DNA of 64,000 bases from Malus domestica (taxonomy: Eukaryota > Streptophyta > Magnoliopsida > Rosales > Rosaceae). Both the position numbers and the translations under genes were made by a program. The stretch is from NCBI RefSeq assembly GCF_042453785.1, contig NC_091667.1, forward strand, positions 31,674,001 to 31,738,000. The letters are read 5' to 3'. This document shows positions 34,322 to 45,329 of this stretch, piece by piece (within the stretch, counting starts at the first letter, position 1; each line of letters begins with the position of its first letter). The notes under the pieces were generated by a model. That model was not told the DNA's origin. It did no database searches and worked only from the letters and a program-made list of their open reading frames with translations.

Positions 34322-36500
34322 TGTCACAGCCCGTCCCGGGATTTCTATATCGGGGGCGTGAATTGACGTAACTACCCTTGACGGACATTCGGGTACGTGT
34401 GTGTGCGACATTATTGAATTAATTTTGTAAGTTTTGGGATTTTAATTTTGGAATTTGGAAATTTTTGTGGTTAGGGAATTGGATGGATGGTGAGGATTGT
34501 GTTGGACCACACAATCACACACACACGCACTCCCTGTCTTCTCTCCCTCCCGTAGCTCTCTCTGTCCCTCTCCCTCACGATCTCTCTCTTTCCCCTCACC
34601 CTATACGTACGGCCTTCACCCAAAACCCTTCAAAACTCGACGGATCGAGGCAAATAAGGTATGCATCTTCATCCTTTCGTCGTCCTGAGTTCATTGGTGC
34701 TAGTTTTAGGAAGTGAAACCTTCGATTTCACATAGATCCCGAACCTCCATTTTTGAGGTACTGTTCATGCGAACGTAAAATGTTGTGTTTCAGGAGATTT
34801 CAAGCTTGTGGTGAGCTTTAGGAGGTTCTAAGGAAGCTCGGGGACGTTCGTTGGAGAGTTTTGGACGTCGGGATCGTAGGTTTCAAGTTTGGCCGAATCT
34901 TTGGTTTTTCCAAGGTGAGATTTCGTAGTTTTTAGGCCCTAAAACAAGTCCAACGTGATTGTACACTCTTAGGGCTTCAATTTGGTATAAAATACGAAGA
35001 AAATGGGTGAAAAACGAAGGAGAATAGTGAGTTTGAAAATCGGCCGGAGTTCGGCCGGAGTCCGGCCACCGGAGAACCAGTCCGGCGAGACCTGCGAAGA
35101 AGACGACACGTGCGCTGCACGTGCTGCGCGTGGCCAGCGCGTGGACCCGTGCCACGTGTGGCGCGTGGGGGCGCGTGGGGCTTCCAAAAATTTTTCTAAA
35201 AATTTCTCGACGCTCGTGACGTCGAGTAGGTCGATGTGGTATATTATTATACCAAAATTGAGCATCGTATGAGAAGTTATTTCAAATTATTGGTGATGTG
35301 CTTAAAATTAATGTTTTTATAGTTGTTTCGCATATAGGTGAGACGTATCCCGAGGACGACCGCATCCAGGGACGCCACGGGGGTTACGACCCGTCGACTT
35401 ATCAGTGAATGGGCAGTTTTGTTTTCGTATTACCTATATACTACTGTTTTTCCCAGAAAAATGTTTATATGAAAATATGTTTTGAATATGCCATGCATAG
35501 AATTATTTGAAAATCATGAATTGGTTTATGAACTATATGATTGAAATATGATGCATACATGTTGCATGGTGCTGTGGAGGCACAGGTAAGTCAGGTGAGT
35601 TCATTTATTCATTGAATTGTTGTTGTTGAGATGAGTTGAGCTCATAATCTGCACCCTAGGTGTTAGTGCTTATATTATTCACCACACCGCACGCTCGTCT
35701 TGGATCCAAGTAGGTGGATGTCGTACAGACCATGTGAGGGTTCCGACATGCTAGTCGTACAGATCACTAGGCGTGATTCCGACTAGTGGGTGACCTTAGT
35801 TATGCGCGCTGATGATATGATGAGAGAAGCACTAGAGCGTATTTTTACACCTTTCATCGTATAGACTACCTTACGTAGTTCCGAGTGATGTGCAGAGTAG
35901 GGCCGTATAGGTCACTGTGGTGACTCCGGCTTAGTGGGATTTGAGCTATTGAATTAATCGTATAGGACCAACTGCAGGGTCTCCGATTGATTCCTTATTC
36001 ACCTGATTTATATTTTTATTTATGTCATGGCATGTTTTCTTGAAAATGTTAAAGATTTGAGATTTAAATGTTGAGATTTTATATGGTTATATATTTCTGG
36101 GAAAGTATACAGGTTTTTACGGCGAGGGGATATAACTGTTTTAATGAAATGTTTTGGAAAACTAATTTGTTTTACTGACCCACTCATTTTGTTTTGCGCC
36201 CCTCCAGGTTCTAGTTTAGCGGTGGTTGGCTCACGAGGTCCTTTCCGGCTTTCTGACAGATTTGGGACATGTAGGACTCACCTGAGGGTGATGTATTCTT
36301 ATTTTAGTCCTACTTGACTGCAGTTAACCTATGCTCTGAACTTATGTGTTTACTTGTAACTCGTCCGGTTATGTCCGTATGTGGTTATGTTGAGTTTGGG
36401 TTGAATTTCTGTTGTTATTACGCTTCCGTGTCGTGCTTATGGTTACGTCACGCCCACGTGACGGCCAGCACACCTGGATCCTCCGGATCAGGGTGTGTCA
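34322..36500 (+). repeat. 3' LTR of element C
   Basis: 2179 bp, the same ends and length as the 5' LTR. The hairpin array is repeated at 35718-35993. It ends at the TAGAA duplication. Confidence 0.96.
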
Positions 36501-36505
36501 TAGAA

Positions 36506-37290
36506 CACCTCTTTATAGTATAGATGATGGATGACTTTATACTATGAAGTTGTTTTTCAATATATATGTTCAATGGTTTTGTACTTACCTAGTGGTCCTT
36601 TCCGCTACGGGACGTAGGGATAGATTCCGGTCATTCCCGGGCGACGGTTTGGTGTTGGCATAGGGCCTGGAGTGTGTTTCCTCTGGCTATTTAGCACAGG
36701 GACGGGGAGCCGGCATGGGGCCTGAAGTGTATTTTCCTCTGACTGTCTGCTCAGAGACGGGGAGCCGGCATGGGGCCTGGGGGTTATCGGACAATTCACT
36801 AGTGATTATTATATATATAAAAGTTATGATTTGAGACACTGCACATCATGCTAGGTTTCGGAAAACCTATGTTTATCATTATATATGTGTTTTCATAAAA
36901 CTTGGGGGTTAGTACGTTGATAACTGTTTTGTTATATTTATATCAAATTGGTCCACTCATGTTTGTTTTGCGCCCCCTTCAGGATTTAGGATCGAGGCGT
37001 ACAATCCCGGCAATCCAGGCACTTCCGCATCGGTATCTTCAAGTCCTCTCGGTGTAGAACCCACTTCTGTGTTCATTCAATTTTTATATTAATCCTTTTA
37101 ATGTTCTAGATTAGATGTGTGCTCTGAACACGTTCCTTAAATGCATATTCTTTATTCTCTTATATTTATAAGTTTTATCTATCCTTTATTTTCAGCAATT
37201 GCACTCAATAAATGGCTTTCGTCGCCCTCGGGTGTCGGCCAGCACGTGACCATCCTGATATCCTGAGGATATCGGGATCGGGGCGTGTCA
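36506..37290 (+). repeat. 3' LTR of element B, right part
   Basis: Last 785 bp of B's 3' LTR after element C and its second TAGAA (36501-36505), ending GGGGCGTGTCA. The ATTTG duplication follows at 37291-37295. Confidence 0.95.
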
Positions 37291-37295
37291 ATTTG

Positions 37296-39445
37296 TGAAG
37301 AAGAATTTTTATGCACTGCAACTGTTTGATCGTCTGTCTAAGAGAGGGAGTGCAAATGTACATGTGCTTTATGTGGCCTCTTTAGATATGCATGATTTAG
37401 AAGCTAGCCCTAAACTGGATGGTAGTAGCAGCAAGCCAAGGGTTAAAGAAGTGTCTTCTGAAGAAAAAGATAATGTGTCTCACATTGAGATTAAGATTAC
37501 TGAATACCATAGCTCCGATGAAAAGTGTGTTCTGAGGTATCTTAATCTTTCAGACAACGCCATGGGCAACTATGGTGTCAATGCATTTGAGTCACTTCTT
37601 AGTTCACAAAACAATTTGAGAGAACTTTATTTGATGAATATGGCAAGGCTCAATATGTGTCATAACATGAGGGAGTGGCACTGCGATGCTATTAGGAAGA
37701 TCAAATGGCTGAATGAGAATGAGATTTCTGTTATGATCAATACCGAAGGACAAGCAAACTATGAAGGTTTTTTTTATTGTATCAAATATGGTGAGGAGCT
37801 CACTTTTAAGCTGTTGCTCTATTTCCAAGCTGTCAAGGCAAAAAGTCTTGGGTTTACTAAACTTGGGTCACCAAAAGAGGCTAAGAAGGTTGTTGGGAAC
37901 ATGAATGATGTTACTGCTAGTGCCAAACAGCTAAAGGAGATGGAACAAGGCTTGACCAGTTTGATAGTTTTGGGGAATGGGCGATTGTCTGATCTTATTG
38001 CACAGCTGCAGGATATATTAGAGGGTGTAAATGAAGCTGATATCTTGCCGGAGAAGTTTGATAATGCAGTTATTAAAGCTCAGATTCCACAATTGGCTCG
38101 AGAAATCAGGGAGTTAACCTCATCTCGACCTGTAACCATCTACAATGAGAATTCTTCCTCTAGTGGGAATTATGCTTCATATTTAGTTCCACTTGCTGCA
38201 CTTGCTGCAATGGGCTATTGTTACATGTGGTGGAGAGATTGGTCATTTTCAGATGTGATGTATGTGACAAGGCATAATATGGCAAATGTTGTTGAAGCTC
38301 TAATTAGAGAGGTAGCTAGCAAGAGCAATGACTTTGCTGGGAACGGAACAACAAATACATTGAAGATGAGTGAATGCGCTATGGGCACCTATTTAGATTT
38401 AGTATGCTCTCTTAGTCACCTGGAAAGCAATTTTGGTGGTGCCTTAGTTATTGATTTACATGTTGAGTTCTCTTTGTTTTTCACTTGTAACCCTGACTGT
38501 CGGCTTTTATGGGATCCAGGAGATGCAATGGCTAAAACTGTTAAGATGATACTCTATTTTAAAAATGTCAAGGCAGAGTGGCTTAACAGGGTTACAAAAA
38601 TAACCAAGTTTGGTAGTTTTATGGTACAATTGGATAGAAGTGTTGAAGCTTTGAATAAGGGCAAAAAGCAAAAAACTAGAGATGGTGGATATGGTGATGA
38701 GATAAAGAGATTGCATGATTTAAGCGTGAACAAGGTTGTGGATATGGCGACTAGGTTCGAAAGTGCATTGGTAGGACATGTTAACAATATAATTTGTAGT
38801 ACTACTGTAAGATTGGAGAGACTTCACTCCGATGATTGGTGGTGTTCTGCTATATCTCAACTGCTGATGATTGGTAAATCCATCGTATCTAGTTCAAACA
38901 AAACTCAGGAAGCAAATGTGGATGCTGTTTTGGGAACCGGTGATCCGAGTCTACTAGTTGAGAACACTTCAGTTGAGCAGCTTGGTTTCGTCAGAAAGGT
39001 GACAATCTTTAAGGACTCCACTTCCATTATTGGTGATGCAGCATCAAAAGATGGGTTGCAAGTCCATGGTGTGTCTCCATTTGACATTATGGGCAGAAAT
39101 CTTTTCTGGGAAAAGCAACTGCAAAGGCTGCAAATGGGAGCTGTCACAAGAAAGTTCTTGGTGGTTAATTTCAGTTCTGGTTTTGATGAATCTTCATATC
39201 TCTCTCGGGTTGAAAATTTTGAGGAGATGTCACAAGAAAATTATGGAGAGGCTACAGGAAACAAGAACTCACTCACTCAGTTCAAGCGAGCTGCCATACC
39301 TGGAAGGATTATAATGATTTCAAAGTCAAGTTCTACAATTCCATTTTTAAGCCTTGAGGACAAGGCTAATTTTCAAGGGGGAAGTATTGTTATGACCCAA
39401 ATTATTACTGAGGTTTTATGCTTTATTACTGTGAGGAATTGTTAA
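37296..39445 (+). CDS. Element A chimeric ORF, 3' part, with RanGAP, DUF1664 and chaperonin-60 alpha pieces
   Basis: Open for about 716 codons in the frame that continues the ORF starting at 19127. Recognisable pieces in order: a RanGAP leucine-rich segment (LRYLNLSDNAMG to LRELYLMN, 37526-37640); a DUF1664 segment (NGRLSDLIAQLQ, SRPVTIYNENSSSSG, YASYLVPLAALAAMGYCYMW, 37950-38298); a plastid chaperonin-60 alpha segment (ALIREVASKSNDFAGNGTT, 38293-38360), where the ATP-site GDGTT reads GNGTT; and a second chaperonin segment (LLVENTSVEQLG, DAASKDGLQ, 38938-39060). The last residues (FLSLEDKANFQGGSIV) resemble the C-terminal tail of some gypsy Pol proteins. The stop lies 57 bp inside the 3' LTR. 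Other stretches are unassigned. Whether it is translated is unknown. Confidence 0.8.
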
Positions 39446-39638
39446 TATGCCAGCTGGCATTTAAAAGTGTAGAGGTTTTATAAAAGGAGCCCCAGCTCCC
39501 CCAAATGTATCAGATCAGAATTTTACAAAAGAAATCAATATTGGAGCTCTGCTCCTTCTTCTCTCATTCCCTCTTCTTCCATAGCTTTCTTGTGCCACTT
39601 GCAGGTTGATTAAGGGAATTGAGAATTAGATCTTATCA
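39388..39638 (+). repeat. 3' LTR of element A
   Basis: 251 bp, the same ends as the 5' LTR, preceded by the AAGGGGGAAG purine tract and followed by TAACG (39639-39643) and helicase exon 2. Confidence 0.95.
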
Positions 39639-39643
39639 TAACG

Positions 39644-40240
39644 TCACTACCACAACTCCCAATATCATCACGCTGAATGTCCACACTCGGTTTCTGCTCA
39701 ATTAAAGCGTCAATTTCCTGCAAAATACTCTCATCGAAATCATCATCGTTAAGAATTCCAGATGCAGAGAAAGAATCAAATGAAGTCAGAAACTGCGGTT
39801 GTCTGATTGGAGTTGTGAAAGAATCCGATTTTGACACGCTTGATTCGGTCCGGCTAACGCTTAAGCTCCCGGAACACGAAGCACTGCCATATTCACCACG
39901 CGCTGAATTGTACCGGCTTGCGGAAATCGGAAGCGGTGTTCTTTGAACTCTATTGAGCTGAGTTGGCGTTTGGATTCCATTTCCGCCAAAAAACACAATT
40001 GAATTGATTTAAATTGAAGCAAGAAAACAGCCAAGTAGCCAAAAAATAGTAAGAAGATGAAACCTTTGATTCCTGAACGACTTACTTGGTATGAGGGAGG
40101 TGATGATCAGGTGAAACGGCGTCGTTGCAGGGGCGTTTGCGATCAATGAGGGCCTTGGCGGCTCTGAAATTCCGAGAGATGCGGTTTCTTTGTTCCGCCG
40201 TGAGCCCTCCGCCGTACGCCTGAACGTTTTCCTTGGACAT
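39644..40240 (-). pseudogene. SRS2: SRS2-like helicase copy 1, exon 1 and 5' part of exon 2
   Basis: Exon 1 is 40240-40086: the ATG at 40240 gives MSKENVQAYGGGLTAEQRNR, then ISRNFRAAKALIDRKRP, matching the N-terminus I recall for plant SRS2-like proteins, with donor GTAAGT at 40085. Exon 2 runs from about 39993 (FFGGNGIQTPTQLNRVQRTP) to the insertion point at 39644, then continues in the same frame at 18870. The acceptor before exon 2 is not obvious: the sequence reads caattgtg|tttttt, possibly a mutated AG. This separates the gene's first 170 or so codons from its helicase core by 20.8 kb. Confidence 0.88.
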
Positions 40241-40388
40241 TGCTTCCAAGATTCCAACGGAGGATTTGGCCTGACGGCCTGACCAGGCTGATAACAGTGT
40301 AAAACCTTAGGAGCTAAGGAAAAACTAAGAGAGAGATTGTAGAGAGGGAAAGTTTTTTCTTTTTGGAAACCAGTAGAGAGGGAAAGTT

Positions 40389-40552
40389 TGTTAAACCTGA
40401 ATAATATTCTTTTCATTCAACTTGTCTACAATAATTACCACTCGTGGTATTTATACATTTGTAACACACCTCACTAACTAACTAAGACCACCACCAATCA
40501 TACATAAACACTTGTCATAATCCTATGCACTCATAGTATCATCACTTTAACA
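40389..40552 (-). repeat. Copia 3' LTR (164 bp), 149 bp upstream of helicase 1 ATG
   Basis: Minus strand starts TGTTAAAG and ends TTTAACA, so the LTR has a 7-bp terminal inverted repeat, preceded by the purine tract GAGGGGAA (40553-40560). A TATA box, TATAAATA, is at 40456-40449 on the minus strand, the same orientation as the helicase gene. It could drive transcription into exon 1, but this is not shown. Confidence 0.8.
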
Positions 40553-43500
40553 TTCCCCTCAAGCTCATGTGGCAGATTGCCAAGCATGAGATTGGAACAA
40601 TTACGAGCGAACTGGGGTGAACACAAGCCTTTGGTGAACATGTCGGCATATTGATCTGCAGAGGTAACAAACTACAAAATAATTGTCCTTTGATGAACTC
40701 TTTCACGAACAAAGTGGCAATCAATCTCTATATGTTTGGCTTTATAGTGCAATACAGGATTAGTGGCAAGAGCCATTGTTGAAATGTTATCACAATGCAA
40801 AACTAGAACAGAAGGAGAACCAACATGCAAATCTCGAAGAAGCTGTTGTATCCAGATAACCTTAGCAGTGGTTGTAGCCATTGCTCTATATTTAGCTTCA
40901 GTGGAAGACCTACTCACTGTATGCTGCTTTTTAGAACTCCAAGAGATAGGAGTATCTCCCAAAAAAATGACAAAACCCGTGGTTGAACGACAATCATTGG
41001 GATCCCCTACCCAATCAGCATCTGTATAAGCTTTCAACTGAGATGAACCTGATTTAAAACATAATCCCAAAGATATAGTGCCTCTGCGATATCGTAGAAT
41101 ACGTTTCACAGCAGCAAATGAGTGGCTAAGGGTGAATGCATAAACTGACGTACTTGATTGACAGAAAAATAAATATATGGTCTTGTAAATGTTACGTATT
41201 GCAGTGCCCCAACAATACTTTTGTAAGTGGTAGGATCAAAAACAGGTTCACTACCATGATTCAGAAGCTTCTGATTAGGATGACAAGGTGTGGAAAAAAG
41301 GTTTACAGTCTAGCATATGCATCTTTTAAAGGAGTTCTTTGACATACTTGGTCTGATGAACAAAGAGTCCCTGACCCTGATACTCAATCTGTAAACCAAG
41401 AAAATAATGCAACACACCTAGATCTTTCATGCCAAACTCACTAGTTAACTAACTAATAACCTTCTGAACCTTCACAGCATCATTACCAGTGAGAATGATA
41501 TCATCAACATATAATAAGAGAACAATAATTGATGAACCATCACACTTGACAAATAAAGAAGGATCTGCATATGATGACTTGAACCCAAGCTTAGGCAAAT
41601 AACCTGAAAACCTGTCATGCTAGGCTCTGGGAGCTTGCTTGAGACCATATAAAAACCTCTCTAGTTTGCACACATAATCTGGATAGGTAGAATCCACAAA
41701 CCTTTGGGACTGAGACATATAAACTTCTTCATCAAGAAAGCCATGCAAAAAAGCATTATTGACATCTAACTGTTTGAGTTTCCAATTATGAGATGCAGCC
41801 AAGGATAAAACCAATCGAACTATGGTTGGTTTGACCACAGGGCTAAAGGTTTCATAATAGCTAATACCAACTTCTTGAGAATACCCATTAGCTACAATTC
41901 TAGCCTTGTACCTAGCCACTGAACCATCTGGATTTCTCTTAATCTTGTAAATCCATTTACAACCAACAAGATTTTTGTCAGGTGCTAAGGGCACAAGCTT
42001 CCAAGTATGAAGCATCCATCTCTTCTTTCATGGCATTTTGCCATTGAACACACTTGACTGCACTAGAAAAAGACCGAGGTCCAATAAATGGAAATGTGGA
42101 AGAAACACTAGGTGGATGAATGAATGTGTTTGAATGCACAACAGACACTGGTGAGGAAGAATGACCAGAAGTAACTTGAGGATTGAAACCCAAAGCATTA
42201 GAGTCTATAGGAAACTTGGATTCATAAAAAATAACATGTCTAGATACTAATAGTTTATGATCTTTGAGAGAGAAGCAAATATACCCTTTGTATTGTGTAG
42301 CATACCCCAGAAAAATACACTTAGTAGTTTTAGGTTCAAGTTTATTGCTTCTATAGGGTTTCAATGAAGGATAGCATAAACACCCAAAAAATCTCAAATG
42401 ATCAAGCTTAGGTGGAGATTTATATAGCATTTCAAAAGGAGACTGCATATGTAGGGTAGGTGTGGGCATTTTGTTTATAAGAAAAGTAGCAGTGGCACAG
42501 GCATGGAACTAGAATTTTGAAGGTAATGAAACTTGTTGTAAAAAGGTAATAGTTGTTTCGACAATATGTTGATTTTTTCTCTCAGCCAACCCATTATGTT
42601 ATGGGGTATAAGGACAAGATTTTTTATGAACAATGCCTTTGGTAAGAAGAAATTGCTTAAACTGAGTACTAACATATTCCCTACCCCCATCACTCTGCAA
42701 AATTTTTACATGAGCATCAAAATAATTCGAGACAGAAGCAAGAAAGTTGACAAAAACAGTGAACACTGCAACTTTATTATTTAATGGAAAAATCTAGGTA
42801 TATCTTGTACATTCATCAATAAAGGAAACATAATACTTGTAACCTTCTATAGACAAACTAGGTGAGGGACCCCAAACATCTATGTGAATTACTTCAAATG
42901 GAGTAAGTGACTTCGAAGCAATTACAGGAAAAAGGAGCTTGGTAAACTTGCCTTGCAAACAAGCATTACAAGTATGAGATTGAGAGTTACAAGGAAAAGA
43001 TATACAAGACTTATTAAGTGCTGCAGTGACAGTGGAATGTGTAGGATGGCCTAATTGACAATGCCACAATGTAGAAGAAATCTTTTGACCCACAAATGCA
43101 ACTGGATTAAAAACAGGAGAAATAGACCTCTGTGGTTTGATTATGGGAAGTGGATAGACAACATTATTACTCAGCCCTTGGAATAGCACTCTCCCGGTGA
43201 CCTTGTCCTGTAGACAGAGAGAAACATCATCCATGATACAACGACACTGATTATCTTTGCACAACTGATTCATAGATAATAAGTGTTGTGACAGTTTTGG
43301 AACATGTAACACAGAGTTTAACTTGAAATTATGTGACTAAGTGAGAAGAGAAGAGGAACCAATATGTTTGACAGCTAAACCTTCACCACTAGCACTGGTC
43401 ACAATATCATTTGATGGATAAATTTATTGTCATGTGCAAGTTTGACAAATCTGAGGTCATATGGTTAGTTGCTCCCAAGTCAAGAAACCAGAAATCTTGT

Positions 43501-43870
43501 TGAAGAGTTGAGGATGATGCACCAGCTCGTGCTTGCATAGCAAGAGGAGGATTTTGTGAGGATATAGTTAATAGATACATATGTGGTATGACAAGATACT
43601 GAAACTGTGAGCTATTAGACTGTGGAATCATGCCTTGTGAAGGACCACATGGATTCTAGCTAGGTGCTTCACCATATGACCCAGTAGGCATTGGAGTTGG
43701 CATAGATGAGGATAAACCCTAAGAGAAATGCTCTGATGTGCCTGTGAAATTTTTATTCTGATCAAAGCAAGTAGCAGCAACATGACAACCTCTGTGACAA
43801 ATTTGACATCCATGTTGAAAACAATTCAATGCAGAATGACCTTTGCGATCACATATTTGCAGAATGGCCT
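40389..43870 (-). mobile_element. 5'-truncated, degenerate Ty1/copia retrotransposon
   Basis: Minus-strand pol pieces in copia order. Gag zinc finger near 43860-43730 (CDRKGHSALNC); protease near 43500 (FLDLGATNHMTSD). Gag-pre-integrase and integrase at 43312-42000 (CQLGHPTHSTV, CNACLQGKFTKLLF, FEVIHIDVWGP, FFGCLCYPSLKPYRSNKLEP). Reverse transcriptase at 42015-41460 ([38 protein letters not shown]). RNase H at 41109-40672 (AYTDADWVGDPNDCRSTTG, EAKYRAMATTTAKVIW). Several stops and frameshifts break it. The 3' LTR is present. No 5' LTR is seen; the element breaks off near 43870 at the flank of the USB1 gene. Confidence 0.92.
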
Positions 43871-44074
43871 TTGCAACCCTAGAAAGAAGGAGCGAAGAAG
43901 ACCAAATGTGTACGTTTCTCTTTGGTTTTTTTTCCCTCCTAATCGCGCTGTTCGAAATCACGGACCTCGGGCCTGGGCCTAGTGGGCCCAATTATGAGGC
44001 CCATTATCTCCGGTCTTCTCGTTCTACTTCTAGTTACCCAAATTAAGAACGTACGCTTTTAGCGCGAGAGAGAA
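43871..44074 (+). promoter_or_regulatory. 5' flank of USB1 pseudogene
   Basis: About 200 bp between the copia breakpoint and the USB1 start codon, containing pyrimidine tracts and the GGGCCTGGGCCTAGTGGGCC region, which holds the plant site-II/TCP-type word GGGCC. No TATA box is evident. Confidence 0.4.
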
Positions 44075-45301
44075 ATGGAGGCCCTGATTGCCTCGTACGG
44101 AGACTCGTCGTCGGGCTCAGACTCCGAGTCGCCGGCTCCACCTCCACCACCACCTCCGGAGCTCAACAACCCTCAAGAACCGACCCCTGCGCTGCCTCCA
44201 CCTCCTCTGTCACTTCTCGACAGCCCCAATTCCTTCGGTAACCTCTGATTCCCATCAATTTTCATCTTTTAGCTTTCTGTTGTGATGGCTTTTTCCGAGT
44301 TGCCCACCAAGTGTTTGATGTTTTGCCTCCGAAGAATTTCTGGACTTATCGGCAAGCGCCCAGCCGAGCAGAGTTCGGAACTTTCCTCACGTCGAAGGGA
44401 ACTACGCAGTACATGTATACATCCCAGGTTATCAAAATTCTCGAAATTTTCAGCTCCATTAGCAAATGCGATCGCTTTGCACTTAGTTTTTGCTTGTTTA
44501 ATTGTGTGGTTCCAGTTTATATACCACCAGCACCAAGGAAAGAGATGGCCTTGTTTTTGAACAAGCTAGCTTCTCTGCTGCCTGGTCTCCATGCGGTTGA
44601 CGTTGACTTCCCGCTTGACATTCTGCGTAAGGACGAGCACAAGCTTGAACAAGTTGCTTTAGGCAGAGAGTTCCATATAAGTCTCGGAAGAACTGTTCCG
44701 ATGCGGGTGCACCAGATTGATTCCTTGGTGACAATGCTGCGGCAGAAGCTTCAGATTCAGAGGCGGTATGGTTACATTTACATTCTCTTGTCTGCATTGC
44801 GTGAATTTAGTTCTGTTATTTAACATAATTCTGTAAGCCTGTTTTCGTATAAATGCACGGTTGAATCAGCTTTCATTGTCTACAAGTCTGAAATATTTTA
44901 ACTTCCATTGATTTCAGATAACAAAGCAGATTCAAGCTGTGAATGAGGTGTATAAGCTTCACAATCTTCCTGAATTTTACAAGGTTAGCTTTTTCGTGCT
45001 TTTCAAACTCGAATCGGTTCCTGAATGTATGACAATATATTGGATCAAACGATTTCTCAAAACACTAATTCACTTGATGGGGTCTTGGTGATCACAGGAT
45101 CCACGCCCTCACATCTCGGTAGCTTGAGCATTGGGTGACATCAGCAATTCCCTGAACAAAGTGGTTGAAGAAGAAAGACGAAGATCTACCATCGGAGGAT
45201 CGTTACAGAAATGTATTTTTACCAGTAAATTCAATGGTATCGATATCGAATGTAGGATTGGTAATAAAACACACAAAATATGTAAATTTTCTGAAGAATA
45301 A
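44075..45301 (+). pseudogene. USB1: U6 snRNA phosphodiesterase USB1, broken copy
   Basis: USB1 trims the 3' end of U6 snRNA and is a 2H phosphodiesterase. Exons: 44075-44237 (MEALIASYGDSSSGSDSESP), 44335-44427 (RVRNFPHVEGNYAVHVYIP), 44516-44770 (including the first catalytic motif, HISLGRT), 44918-44983 (ITKQIQAVNEVYKLHNLPEF) and 45098-45301 (DPRPHISVA, second H-x-S). The exon normally between the third and fourth here (FNKWEVFVND region) is absent, so splicing 44770 to 44918 shifts the frame. The conserved Trp after HISVA is TGA (45125-45127). The C-terminal tail after that stop is otherwise well preserved to TAA at 45299-45301. Two independent lesions indicate a recent pseudogene. Confidence 0.88.
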
Positions 45302-45329
45302 TGTAGCCATTTAACTGTATTGTGAAATT

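Larger units (their letters stand above)
27192..36500 (+). mobile_element. Element C: autonomous Ty3/gypsy chromovirus
   Basis: Complete LTR retrotransposon of 9309 bp inserted in element B's 3' LTR, with target duplication TAGAA at 27187-27191 and 36501-36505. LTRs are 27192-29370 and 34322-36500, both 2179 bp, with only two differences noticed by eye (near 27952 and 28278). The primer site TGGTATCAGAGC is at 29374-29385 and the polypurine tract AAGGAGGGGAGA at 34309-34320. One uninterrupted gag-pol frame fills the interior. LTR identity, an intact frame and a clean duplication mark a very recent insertion. The chromodomain-like C-terminus places it near the Tekay/Del chromoviruses. Confidence 0.96.
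19974..37290 (+). mobile_element. Element B: LARD-like non-autonomous gypsy retrotransposon
   Basis: Inserted in element A with target duplication ATTTG (19969-19973 and 37291-37295). The 5' LTR is 19974-22238 (2265 bp). The 3' LTR is 25710-27191 plus 36506-37290 (2267 bp), split by element C. The primer site TGGTATCAGAGC (tRNA-iMet) is at 22242-22253 and the polypurine tract AAGGGGGGTAGA at 25697-25708. The 3.47-kb interior lacks gag-pol. The ggacgaaattct word before the purine tract and the LTR end sequences resemble element C, so a C-like chromovirus is the probable source of its enzymes (inference). About 18 LTR differences seen by eye (0.8%). Confidence 0.93.
18876..39638 (+). mobile_element. 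Element A: LTR retroelement carrying captured host-gene fragments (outermost of nest)
   Basis: LTRs of 251 bp at 18876-19126 and 39388-39638 begin TGTTATGACCC and end CTTATCA, with target duplication TAACG. I see three substitutions between the LTRs (about 1.2%). A partial tRNA-iMet primer site, TGGTATCA, follows the 5' LTR at 19128-19135, and a purine tract AAGGGGGAAG precedes the 3' LTR (about 39375-39384). Without nested B and C the element is about 3.4 kb. It has no protease, reverse transcriptase or integrase, so it must be mobilised in trans. Its interior is a single open frame containing host-gene pieces, as in maize Bs1-type transduction. It lies antisense to the helicase gene it disrupts. 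Confidence 0.93.

Noticed and set aside
37296..39445. A genuine host gene encoding a 716-residue protein
   Set aside because: It sits between retroelement LTRs with target duplications, continues the frame at 19127, and is a mosaic of pieces from several conserved genes.
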